Source of the DNA: Fimbriimonas sp.
Lineage (GTDB): Bacteria > Armatimonadota > Fimbriimonadia > Fimbriimonadales > Fimbriimonadaceae
Assembly (NCBI GenBank): GCA_029866005.1
Contig: JARXAE010000024.1
Span: 1 to 64,000 of the forward strand
Direction: 5' to 3'
DNA: 64,000 bases
The notes below the pieces were generated by a model. It searched no databases and had not been told where the DNA came from. It saw only the letters and a program-made list of their open reading frames with translations. This document shows, one piece after another, positions 10,116 to 17,622 of this stretch. How positions within the stretch are numbered: position 1 is the first letter of the stretch; the number at the start of each line of letters is the position of its first letter. A program made the position numbers and the translations under genes.

Positions 10116-11093
10116 TTACCAAGTACGCAGGACCGTCCCCGTGTCCCGGTCCCAGAGTTTCACGGTGCAGTCCTCACTTCCGCTTGCGATGGTCTTACCA
10201 TCTGGAGAGAAGGCGACTGAAATCACCGCTTTTGTATGCCCAGTGAGCGTCTTGAGTTCGGTTCCGCTTCCTACGCTCCAGAGCTTGATGGTGTTGTCAA
10301 AGCTTCCACTTGCGATGTAGCCACCATATGTAGAGAAGGCAACGGAAAAGACCGCCTCTTTATGCCCAGTGAACGTCTTAAGTTCTTTTCCGCTTGCGAC
10401 GTCCCAGAGCTTGACGGTTTTGTCGTAGCCGCCGCCGCTTGCGATGGTCTTACCGTCTGGAGAGAAGGCTACCGAAGAGACATACCCTTTATGCCCAATA
10501 AGCGTCTTCAGTTGTGTTCCGCTCGCGACGTCCCAGATCTTGATGGTTTCGTCCGAGCTTCCGCTTGCGATGGTCTTACCATCTGGGGAGAAGTCAGCGG
10601 ATCGTGTCCCAGATGTATGCCCAAGGAGTATCTTGGGTTCTTGTTCTTTCCCGCGTGCTGCGTCCCAGAGCTTGATGGTTCTGTCAGAGCTTGCACTTGC
10701 GATGGTCTTACCATCTGGAGAGAAAACAACTGAGCGGAGATCTTTTGGAAGCCTTGCCAGCTCCTTGAGTTCATTTCCGCTAGCGACGTCCCAGAGCTTC
10801 ATGATGCCCCCTGAGACACTCGCAATGGTTTTACCATCGGGTGAAAAGGCAGTATATTCAACGCCGTAATCATGCGCCTTAATTGTCGTACGTAACATCC
10901 CGCGAGATGCGTCCCAGAGCTTGATGGTTGTGTCAGAGCTTGCACTTGCGATAGTCTTACCATCTGGAGAGAAGGCAACTGAATTGACCGCTTTTGTATG
11001 CCCAGTTTGCGGGACGAGTCTCAGCTTGTGCGCAAGTGCGGCACCTGCGATGCATGCAAGGAGGAGGATTGTGATGAGCTTTTTCTTGTTCAT
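10116..11093 (-). CDS. Secreted seven-bladed WD40 repeat protein
   Basis: A 325-residue protein: signal peptide MNKKKLITILLLACIAGAALA, then seven WD40 blades, each close to AFSPDGKTIASGS, xDxTIKLWD. Only blades two, five and six diverge (SVSGGIMKLWD, GGGYDKTVKLWD, STYGGYIASGS). It has no catalytic or membrane domain, so it is probably an exported binding scaffold. The blades are nearly identical in DNA as well as protein, implying recent internal duplication or homogenisation. Such proteins are common in Cyanobacteria and Planctomycetes. It stands alone, bracketed by 30-bp direct repeats and spacer-rich DNA, which hints at acquisition or copy-number change. Ligand unknown. An AAAGAG ribosome site lies upstream. 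Confidence 0.9.
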   Translation of the reverse strand: MNKKKLITILLLACIAGAALAHKLRLVPQTGHTKAVNSVAFSPDGKTIASASSDTTIKLWDASRGMLRTTIKAHDYGVEYTAFSPDGKTIASVSGGIMKLWDVASGNELKELARLPKDLRSVVFSPDGKTIASASSDRTIKLWDAARGKEQEPKILLGHTSGTRSADFSPDGKTIASGSSDETIKIWDVASGTQLKTLIGHKGYVSSVAFSPDGKTIASGGGYDKTVKLWDVASGKELKTFTGHKEAVFSVAFSTYGGYIASGSFDNTIKLWSVGSGTELKTLTGHTKAVISVAFSPDGKTIASGSEDCTVKLWDRDTGTVLRTW

Positions 11094-11133
11094 TTGACGA
11101 CTCTTTGTTGGGATGATGGATATTCGCTGATTC

Positions 11134-11163
11134 TACGTTTTTAGTGCGAGTGAGTTTCTTGTT
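11134..11163. repeat. 30-bp direct repeat, copy 2
   Basis: TACGTTTTTAGTGCGAGTGA followed by GTTTCTTGTT, 29 of 30 bases identical to copy 1 at 9957-9986. It lies 41-70 bases upstream of the WD40 start, where a promoter would be expected. Confidence 0.85.
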
Positions 11164-11310
11164 TTTGCGGGGGCTGGTTCCTGGCTACCACAGCCCCACC
11201 GGTTCACTAAAGTTCACCCTCCACTCACGGAGAGCCTTTGGGGCACTCAGTGAGCAGACCCTTCCCCAATTCTGAGGAGTTTTGGTTGGTCAGTGTTCGG
11301 CCTTACCCCT

Positions 11311-11342
11311 AAATCCCCTCTCCACGTGTGGGGAGGGGATTT
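11311..11342. terminator. Long GC-rich hairpin before hisC (dispersed-element type)
   Basis: A 15-base arm (AAATCCCCTCTCCAC, 11311-11325) pairs with 11328-11342 across a two-base spacer; the only non-Watson-Crick pair is a T-G. Flanking AAAT/ATTT makes it bidirectional. The CCCCTCTCC core recurs in the hairpin at 37756-37790. Confidence 0.5.
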
Positions 11343-11369
11343 CGGATGGATGTCTGTCACAATAGAGGG

Positions 11370-12491
11370 GTGTCTGACACTCCGATTCGTCCTGCGATTT
11401 TGAAGATGAGCCCTTATTCTCCGGGGAAGCCGATTGATGAGGTGAAGCGGGAACTTGGGTTGGATCGGGTTGTTAAGCTGGCTTCGAACGAGAACCCTTT
11501 GGGACCATCGCCGCGGGCGGTTGAGGCGGTGAAGGCGGCGGCGGAGACGTTGCACCTTTATCCGGATGCTTCTTGCTTCTCGTTGCGCGAGGCTTTGGCG
11601 GCGAAGTACGGCTTGCCCATGAACCAGATTGTGGTGGGGAACGGGAGCGATGAAATTATTCATCTGCTCGGGCAGATTTTCTTGGAGGACGAGGGAGATG
11701 AGATCATTGTTGGAGATCCTTCGTTTGTGCGGTATGACGCGGCGGCGGGGCTGGCAAATTGCCAGTTGACCAAGGTGCCTTTGACGGCGGATATGCGGCT
11801 GGATATTCCGGCGATGGCGGCTCGGGCTTCGGATCGCACGCGGTTGATCTTTATTGCCAACCCGAATAACCCGACGGGGACGATTGTTTCTCAGGTGGAG
11901 ATTGAGGGGCTTTTGCAGTCGGTTCCTTCGTCGACGGTGGTTGTGCTAGATGAGGCTTACTTCGAGTTTGCACAGAGTGCGCCGGGGATGCCGAATTCGC
12001 TGGATTACTTGTCGCGGTTCCCGAACGTGGTGGGGATGCGGACGATGAGCAAGGCTTACGGATTGGCCGGGCTGCGGGTTGGTTACGCGTTTGTTTCGCC
12101 GGAGATTTCGGATGCGATCGACCGAGCGCGGGAGCCGTTTAACGTAAACATCTTGGCTCAGGCGGCAGCGATTGGGGCTTTGTCGGACGACGAGTATGTG
12201 GCCAGGACAGTTGCGATGAACCAGGCGGGGCTTGATCGGCTGACGGCGTTGTTTAAGGAGACGGGCGGGACGCCTTATGAGAGTCACGCGAACTTTATTC
12301 TTGCGGATATTGGTCAGCCGGCGGAGCCGGTTTTCCAGGCTTTGTTGCGTAAGGGTGTGATTACTCGTTCGGGCCACGTTTTGGGATTGCCGAATTGTTT
12401 ACGAGTTAGCGTGGGAACTCCGGAAGAACTTGACGTTTTTGTTGAGAGTTATCGCGCAGTTTTGGCAGAGAAAAGCCCTGCTCACTCTTAA
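11370..12491 (+). CDS. hisC: Histidinol-phosphate aminotransferase
   Basis: A 373-residue type I/II PLP aminotransferase for the histidinol-phosphate step of histidine synthesis. Markers are MSPYSPGKPIDEVKRELGL, KLASNENPLGPSP, GNGSDEIIHLL, NPNNPTGT, and the PLP lysine in TMSKAYGLAGLRVGY near residue 228. The GTG at 11370 gives the usual family N-terminus (SDTPIRPAILKMSPY) but its AGAGGG site is almost touching; ATG 11346 with GGAGGGG upstream is an alternative adding eight residues. It is an isolated his gene here; a hisN-like phosphatase lies at 32794. A terminator overlaps its stop codon. Confidence 0.95.
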   Translation: MSDTPIRPAILKMSPYSPGKPIDEVKRELGLDRVVKLASNENPLGPSPRAVEAVKAAAETLHLYPDASCFSLREALAAKYGLPMNQIVVGNGSDEIIHLLGQIFLEDEGDEIIVGDPSFVRYDAAAGLANCQLTKVPLTADMRLDIPAMAARASDRTRLIFIANPNNPTGTIVSQVEIEGLLQSVPSSTVVVLDEAYFEFAQSAPGMPNSLDYLSRFPNVVGMRTMSKAYGLAGLRVGYAFVSPEISDAIDRAREPFNVNILAQAAAIGALSDDEYVARTVAMNQAGLDRLTALFKETGGTPYESHANFILADIGQPAEPVFQALLRKGVITRSGHVLGLPNCLRVSVGTPEELDVFVESYRAVLAEKSPAHS

Positions 12492-12505
12492 GAGTTAAGC
12501 AGGGC
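12475..12505. terminator. Bidirectional terminator at the end of hisC
   Basis: GCCCTGCT (12475-12482) pairs with AGCAGGGC (12498-12505), and inside it ACTCTT (12484-12489) pairs with AAGAGT (12490-12495). It overlaps the hisC stop and lies between convergent genes; T-rich DNA follows on the plus strand. Confidence 0.75.
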
Positions 12506-12527
12506 CTCTATTGTTGTTATCTTGCGG

Positions 12528-12902
12528 TTAAGCGGCGATGTTGGTGGTGATTCGGTTGAACGGGATGACTCCGCGAATGATGGTGTCGCGGACTTCCAGA
12601 TCTTCTCCGAGATTATCGGATACCGTTTGGATGGCTTGACTCACCTGATCCATTTCGGCATCGCGGAGTAGGTACACGGCGATATTAGCGTGCTCTTCGG
12701 TGACGTTTACACGTACACCAAGAACTCCTTGTTCCCAGAGACCATCGAACGACTGCTCGATGACCGTCTCAACCTCCTTTTTTGTGATTACACTCTTGGT
12801 GTTCTGCGATTGCATGGTTTCCTTATCCTCTACTTTTAATTGAACGTCTTTGATCGCGGAAGGTTCAGTAGTTCCCTTCTTTAATCGTCGGTAAACCGAC
12901 AT
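12528..12902 (-). CDS. Small conserved-looking protein of unknown function
   Basis: A 124-residue soluble protein without signal peptide or membrane segment. ATG 12902 (MSVYRRLKKG) is preferred because GGAG lies six bases upstream; another ATG at 12914 has no site. The N-terminal 35 residues are basic and polar. The C-terminal part alternates a beta segment (VLGVRVNV, ANIAVYLL), an amphipathic helix (EMDQVSQAIQTVSDNL) and a final strand (VRDTIIRGVIPF), vaguely like an Asp23/Gls24 fold, but I cannot assign it. It is divergent from the Ycf46-like ATPase and convergent with hisC. Confidence 0.65.
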   Translation of the reverse strand: MSVYRRLKKGTTEPSAIKDVQLKVEDKETMQSQNTKSVITKKEVETVIEQSFDGLWEQGVLGVRVNVTEEHANIAVYLLRDAEMDQVSQAIQTVSDNLGEDLEVRDTIIRGVIPFNRITTNIAA

Positions 12903-13039
12903 CAGTTTCTCCATTGGTTCGTGAAGAAATACGGTAAGAAGCCTTTAAAAGGTTCCAATGTCCCACTTTTTCAGGGCATTTCTGCCTACGGCACACAGTT
13001 GCAACGTCGCAAGCGTTTGAAGGGTAGATTCATAGGCAC

Positions 13040-14509
13040 ATGGATTCAAAGCGCGAGATTGAGACTCTGATTCGGTCCAAATATCCGATCCTCTACGTTG
13101 TTTCCTACGAGGAACGACGTGTGGAGTTAGCACTTCAGGGGATTGCGACGACGCTCTCGCGGACATTGCATACGTGGTCGCTGACTCAGGGAATGAAGCC
13201 GGTTCTGGGTTCGGGGGCGAAGAGTACATTGTCTCCGGAGCTGGAGGCTTTGGCTCAGGTCTACGAGGCGCCGGACGGCACGATTGTGATGCTTCGGGAT
13301 TTCCACCACTACATGCGGGACCCTCGGGTTCTGCGGTTGCTACGGGATATTGCGGGGCGATTGCGGGAGAAGAAGACTTCGTTGATTCTTACCGGGTCGC
13401 CGATGGAATTGCACCCGGATATTGAAAAGGACGTCTCGCTGCTGAACTTCCCTTTGCCGGATGGGGAGGAGATTGGGCGGTTGCTTGACACGGCCCATGC
13501 TTCGCTGCCGGAGGAGATTCGGTCGAAGATCGAGATGACTCCGGAGAATCGTGAGCGGATTGCGAAAAGCGCGCAGGGACTGACGATCAACGAGGTTGAG
13601 GCGGTTTTGGCGCGGTCAATTGTGGAGTCGAAGACGTTTGATCCAGCGGTGATTCAGAAGGAGAAGGAGCAGGTAGTTCGGAAATCGGGCGTTTTGCAGT
13701 ATTTCCAACCGGATGCCTCGCTGGCTGATGTCGGCGGAATGAGCATTTTGAAGGACTGGCTGAACCAGCGGACGGGGAACTTTACGGATGCGGCTCGGGA
13801 ATTTGGGATTCCGGCACCGAAGGGGATCTTGATGCTCGGTGTTCAGGGGTGCGGGAAGTCGTTGACTGCGAAGGCGATTGCCTCGCTTTGGAACTTGCCG
13901 ATGCTACGCCTCGATGTTGGCTCAATTTTTGGCCAGTACGTTGGGCAGAGCGAGATGCAGATGCGGAAGGCGCTTGCGACTGCGGAGGCGATTTCGCCCT
14001 GCATATTGTGGGTCGATGAGCTTGAGAAGGCGTTTGCGGGGACTCGGAATTCGGGAGACAGCGGGGCTTCCTCGAGGGTTTTTGCGACGTTCTTGACTTG
14101 GATGCAGGAGAAGAAGTCTCCGGTGTTTATCGTTGCGACCGGGAACGATGTTTCGGCCTTGCCTCCGGAGCTTTTGCGAAAGGGTCGGTTCGATGAGATT
14201 TTCTTCATCGACCTTCCGGAGCAGAAAGAGCGGGAGGATATCTTCCGGATCCATATTGGGAAGCGGAAGCGCGATCCGAAGAAGTTCAAGCTAAAGGTTC
14301 TGGCCGAAGCGAGTGAGGGCTTTAACGGGGCGGAGATTGAGACCTGCGTGGTTGCGGCTTTGCAGCGGGCGTTCTTCCAGAAGCGTGAGTTGACTCAGGC
14401 GGATTTGTCGGCTGAAGTTGAGGCTTGCGTGCCGCTCAGCGTGATGATGGCCGAGGACATTTCGGCTCTGCGTGATTGGGCTTCGATGCGGGCTCGGTCT
14501 GCGGGCTAG
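13040..14509 (+). CDS. Ycf46-like AAA+ ATPase
   Basis: A 489-residue AAA+ protein. The N-terminal 200 residues have the Ycf46-type start (EIETLIRSKYPILYVVSYEERRVE) and a degenerate P-loop-like region ending GSPMELHPDIE. The AAA domain has Walker A GVQGCGKSLTAKA (about residues 266-278), Walker B CILWVDELEKAF (about 320-331), and an arginine-finger region (ELLRKGRFDEIFF). Ycf46 proteins are known from cyanobacteria and plastids, with suggested roles in inorganic carbon or phosphate responses; the function in other bacteria is open. The partner substrate is unknown and no protease gene adjoins it. Family call firm, role uncertain. Confidence 0.88.
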   Translation: MDSKREIETLIRSKYPILYVVSYEERRVELALQGIATTLSRTLHTWSLTQGMKPVLGSGAKSTLSPELEALAQVYEAPDGTIVMLRDFHHYMRDPRVLRLLRDIAGRLREKKTSLILTGSPMELHPDIEKDVSLLNFPLPDGEEIGRLLDTAHASLPEEIRSKIEMTPENRERIAKSAQGLTINEVEAVLARSIVESKTFDPAVIQKEKEQVVRKSGVLQYFQPDASLADVGGMSILKDWLNQRTGNFTDAAREFGIPAPKGILMLGVQGCGKSLTAKAIASLWNLPMLRLDVGSIFGQYVGQSEMQMRKALATAEAISPCILWVDELEKAFAGTRNSGDSGASSRVFATFLTWMQEKKSPVFIVATGNDVSALPPELLRKGRFDEIFFIDLPEQKEREDIFRIHIGKRKRDPKKFKLKVLAEASEGFNGAEIETCVVAALQRAFFQKRELTQADLSAEVEACVPLSVMMAEDISALRDWASMRARSAG

Positions 14510-14962
14510 ACTCGGGACAATTGGGTGCTGCTGAACCGCGCCTCTGCGCTCTGTTTGCCCTATTTGTATCCCTCTTTAGGAAGGGGGCACTCAGCTTCGG
14601 GTTAAGCAGCGTCTTTGTATTGGTACTCGGAGAAACCACCCTCTACCAATTTGAGTGACAGATTTGGTTGGAAAGACTTGTCTTGCTTCCACGCTCGTAG
14701 CCACCTGACGACTTTTGGTTCTCCGTATGATGAGTCATTCTCGTCGTATATAAGTCCCATTGTTGCAAAGGATTCGTATGGATTAAAGAGGTCAAACACA
14801 ATAGGGCTATTTCCATGGTTACCTGTGGCGAATCCTGTCAAGAGCGACAGGTAGTGAGGGACACTTAACAGGGCGTTAATGATCCTATATCGCCCTTATG
14901 ATTTCCTTTGGCGCTGATCCTCGAAATGAGCAGGATTTCGGTGTACCAATTGTGATATACCG
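14510..14962. other. Intergenic interval, possibly holding a gene remnant
   Basis: About 450 bases between the Ycf46-like gene and the sugar isomerase operon. It contains the minus-strand open frame described at 14602-14841 and a small CCCT/AGGG hairpin near 14569-14587. Nothing else was recognised. Confidence 0.5.
14602..14841 (-). pseudogene. Open frame without a good start; possible truncated gene
   Basis: The minus frame is open from 14895 to the stop at 14602. Its composition looks protein-like (SPIVFDLFNPYESFATMGLIYDEND split across strands, and VVRWLRAWKQDKSFQPNLSL), with few arginines and a normal spread of acidic and hydrophobic residues. The only conventional start is a TTG at 14841 with no ribosome site, and sensible sequence (INALLSVPHYLSLL) continues upstream of it, as in a gene that has lost its 5' end. 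No family was recognised. A shadow frame on the plus strand (14615-14854) looks less likely. Confidence 0.3.
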
Positions 14963-15766
14963 ATGTTCTTCATGGGATTTGTGATTAGTGCTTTTGCGGA
15001 TGAGATCGACTCGGATTTGGGAGTGCAGTTTGAGCACTTGGTTGCAGAGGGGATTTCTCTTATTGATCTTAGATCAGCGTTGGGGAAGAACGTCATGTTG
15101 TTGACCGACTCAGAGGTGCTGGAGGTTAAGCGGCTCGCAGAGGCGGCAGGTTTGGGGTTCAACTGCGTGGGTTCGCCGATCAACAAGGTGACAGTGGCCG
15201 AGGGCTCGGCGGATGTGGAATTGGCCAAGTTACGTCGGGCAGGCGAGATTGCGGGAATGTTGGGAATCAATCGGATTCGAATCTTCTCGCCAGAGGGCGA
15301 TGATTGGGGAGTGATTGAACCTTGGATGGCACAGCAGGTGGAGTACGCCGAAGCCAACGATCTCGTGTTGATGCACGAGAATGATGGGAAGTATTACGGT
15401 TCAATTCCAACGCAGGCGAAGCGAATGTTTGAGACCCTTGGATCCCCGAATTTCATGGCGGCTTTTGACTTTGCTAACTCGGTTCAGCACGGGTTTTATG
15501 CGATGAAGGACTGGTTCCCTTGGCTTTTGCCGCACTTAGAGACAGTCCATATCAAGGATGCTCGGGAGGATGGAAAGGTCGTTGCGGCTGGTGAGGGGGT
15601 CGGTCAGGTCCGGGAGACTCTGGCTTGGCTGGTTTCGCAGGGCTGGGAAGGGGTGTTGTCGATCGAGCCACATTTGCAGTTCGCGGGGGACCGAGGAGGG
15701 TTTTCGGGGACGGAATCGTTTGGGATCGCTACCCAGGCAATTAAGGGCATACTGGAGGAACTATGA
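14963..15766 (+). CDS. Sugar phosphate isomerase/epimerase (TIM barrel)
   Basis: A 267-residue xylose-isomerase-like TIM-barrel protein. It opens with FVISAFADEIDSDLGVQ and shows metal-site type residues along the barrel: LMHENDGKYYG, AAFDFANSVQHG, VHIKDAREDGKVV, and a C-terminal GVLSIEPHLQ. Members isomerise or epimerise keto sugars or inosose intermediates. It is the first gene of a three-gene operon, its stop overlapping the dehydrogenase ATG by four bases. ATG 14963 or 14975 (MGFVISA) could be the start; neither has a good ribosome site. Confidence 0.87.
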   Translation: MFFMGFVISAFADEIDSDLGVQFEHLVAEGISLIDLRSALGKNVMLLTDSEVLEVKRLAEAAGLGFNCVGSPINKVTVAEGSADVELAKLRRAGEIAGMLGINRIRIFSPEGDDWGVIEPWMAQQVEYAEANDLVLMHENDGKYYGSIPTQAKRMFETLGSPNFMAAFDFANSVQHGFYAMKDWFPWLLPHLETVHIKDAREDGKVVAAGEGVGQVRETLAWLVSQGWEGVLSIEPHLQFAGDRGGFSGTESFGIATQAIKGILEEL

Positions 15767-16809
15767 GCGTCGTACGGTACGGGGTTTTGGGTTGCGGGAA
15801 CATCTCGAAATCGCACTGTGACGCGGTTCTAAAGGCAACTGGCGCGGAACTGATTGGGGTTTGTGACGAGGTTTCGACTAAGCTCACTGCGCGAGCGGAG
15901 GAGTACTCGGTTCCGGGATTTACGAATTTTGATGCGCTTCTGAAGGAAGTGGATGCGGTTTTGGTTTGCTTACCGAGTGGCAAGCATAGCGACTATACGG
16001 TTCGGGCGGCGGCGGCGGGCAAGCACGTCTTGACGGAGAAGCCGCTAGACATTACGTTAGCAAATGGGTTGCGGATGGTTGAGGCTGCCGAGGCTGCCGG
16101 CGTCAAGCTGGGATGCATTAGTCAGCACCGTTTTGCTCGAGACATTCGGCGACTGCATGACGCTGCACAGAGCGGGGAGCTTGGGACGCTTCTGCAGGGT
16201 GATTCGATTACTAAGTGGTACCGAAGCCAGGGGTACTACGATAGCGCCGGGTGGCGAGGGACCTGGGCGATGGATGGCGGTGGTGCCTTGATGAATCAGA
16301 GCGTTCATTACATCGACATGATCCAGTGGATCATGGGTGGAGTTAAGGCAGTTCAGGCGCAGACCCGGACAGGGATGCACAACATTGAAGTTGAGGATTC
16401 GGCCATGGCGATGGTGGAGTATCACAACGGCGCTGCCGGATTCATTCAGGGGTCAACGTCGTTCTACCCTGGGCTTTCGGAGCGGTTGGAAGTGCATGGG
16501 ACCAAAGGCACAGTCGTGATTGAAGGCGACAGGGCAAAGGTTTGGGTCACGAAAGAGACAAGTGAACACGAGGCGTTTGGACCGTCGGTGACACTTGGCA
16601 AGGATCATGAGCTTGACGAAGATCCGACGGCACCTTTCCATGTTCAGCATGGGTTGCAGATTCAGGACTTTACGGATGCGATTCTTGAGGATCGCGCTCC
16701 ATTTGTGACCGGGCGTGCGGCGTTGGAGCCGTTGAAGGTCATCTTGGCAATTTATGAGAGTTCCCGCCGAGGCGGGGAGCGAGTCGAACTCGCGGAGTTA
16801 ACAGCATGA
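15763..16809 (+). CDS. Gfo/Idh/MocA family oxidoreductase
   Basis: A 348-residue NAD(P)-dependent dehydrogenase acting on a sugar, inositol or similar polyol. The Rossmann fold begins YGVLGCGNISKSH; the catalytic-lysine motif is TEKPLD; the substrate domain has DMGG-type sequence (AMDGGGALMNQSVHYIDM) with the conserved His. ATGA overlap on both sides ties it to TIM-barrel isomerases before and after, so the operon probably oxidises and re-isomerises one sugar. The substrate cannot be read from sequence. Confidence 0.92.
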   Translation: MSVVRYGVLGCGNISKSHCDAVLKATGAELIGVCDEVSTKLTARAEEYSVPGFTNFDALLKEVDAVLVCLPSGKHSDYTVRAAAAGKHVLTEKPLDITLANGLRMVEAAEAAGVKLGCISQHRFARDIRRLHDAAQSGELGTLLQGDSITKWYRSQGYYDSAGWRGTWAMDGGGALMNQSVHYIDMIQWIMGGVKAVQAQTRTGMHNIEVEDSAMAMVEYHNGAAGFIQGSTSFYPGLSERLEVHGTKGTVVIEGDRAKVWVTKETSEHEAFGPSVTLGKDHELDEDPTAPFHVQHGLQIQDFTDAILEDRAPFVTGRAALEPLKVILAIYESSRRGGERVELAELTA

Positions 16810-17579
16810 AATGGGCAGCACAGTTCTACACTTTACGTGAACACGTTAAGACCGCTTCCGGCCTTCGTACGGCACTTCAGCGAGTGCACGAGATGGGTTA
16901 TGAGGGCGTTCAGATTTCTGCCGTTGAGGCGTTTGAAAAGGAAGTTTCTCCAGAACAGTTACGGGACTGGTTGCATGAGTACAACTTGGTTTGCTGTGCG
17001 ACTCACCGGCCCTGGGACAACTTGCTGAATAAGACCGAGGCTGAGATCAAGTTGCATAAGACGATTGGATGTACTCACATCGGCATCGGAATGGGGCCCA
17101 AAAAGTGCTTTGACGGCGGGGCTCCGGCTTGGCGAGAGTGGCTTAAAGAAGCTCAGCACGTGATTGATGCATTTGGTGCGGAGGGCTTGAATTTTTGTTA
17201 TCACAACCACGCGGTTGAGTTTGAGGACAAGGGCGGAAAGAAGGCTTACGATATCATGCTGACCGAGGCGGATCCTCGTTTGCAGTTCATTCTGGATACA
17301 TACTGGATCGTTCATGCTGGGGTCGATTGCGCTGATCAGGTTAGCAAGATGAAGAATCGGGTGAACGTTGTTCACCTGAAGGATAAGGCGGTTGTGAAGG
17401 GCGAGATTCGGATGGCTCCGGTTGGGCGAGGGAACCTGGCGTGGCATAAGATTCTGCCGGCTTTAGACGCTTCAGGAACCCAATGGGGGATCGTAGAGCA
17501 GGATGACTGTTACGGCGAAGACCCCTTTGAGTGCCTCCGGCAGTCGTTGGCTTACCTTCAACAAACAAAGAAGGTCTGA
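16806..17579 (+). CDS. Sugar phosphate isomerase/epimerase (IolE-like)
   Basis: A 257-residue TIM-barrel protein, third gene of the operon, ATGA-coupled to the dehydrogenase. Features: AAQFYTLREHVKTASGL at the start, NFCYHNHAVEFED with likely metal-binding His and Glu, FILDTYWIVHAGVD, NVVHLKDKAV and WGIVEQDDC. These match the AP-endonuclease-2 superfamily of inosose dehydratases and sugar epimerases. It is distinct from the first isomerase, so the pair is not a recent duplication. The stop codon lies inside the terminator stem. Confidence 0.9.
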   Translation: MKWAAQFYTLREHVKTASGLRTALQRVHEMGYEGVQISAVEAFEKEVSPEQLRDWLHEYNLVCCATHRPWDNLLNKTEAEIKLHKTIGCTHIGIGMGPKKCFDGGAPAWREWLKEAQHVIDAFGAEGLNFCYHNHAVEFEDKGGKKAYDIMLTEADPRLQFILDTYWIVHAGVDCADQVSKMKNRVNVVHLKDKAVVKGEIRMAPVGRGNLAWHKILPALDASGTQWGIVEQDDCYGEDPFECLRQSLAYLQQTKKV

Positions 17580-17601
17580 TTCCGATTTGGAATCAGACCT
17601 T
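17571..17601. terminator. Bidirectional terminator, 13-bp perfect stem
   Basis: AAGGTCTGATTCC (17571-17583) and GGAATCAGACCTT (17589-17601) pair around a GATTT loop. It separates convergent transcription units; on the minus strand it is followed by the T-rich CTTTGTTTGTT. Confidence 0.85.
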
Positions 17602-17622
17602 TCCTGTTACTTCGTTCGGGGC

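Noticed and set aside
9423-11370. Insertion sequence or phage remnant around the WD40 gene
   Set aside because: No transposase or integrase frame and no terminal inverted repeats with target duplications were found, only the 30-bp direct repeats.
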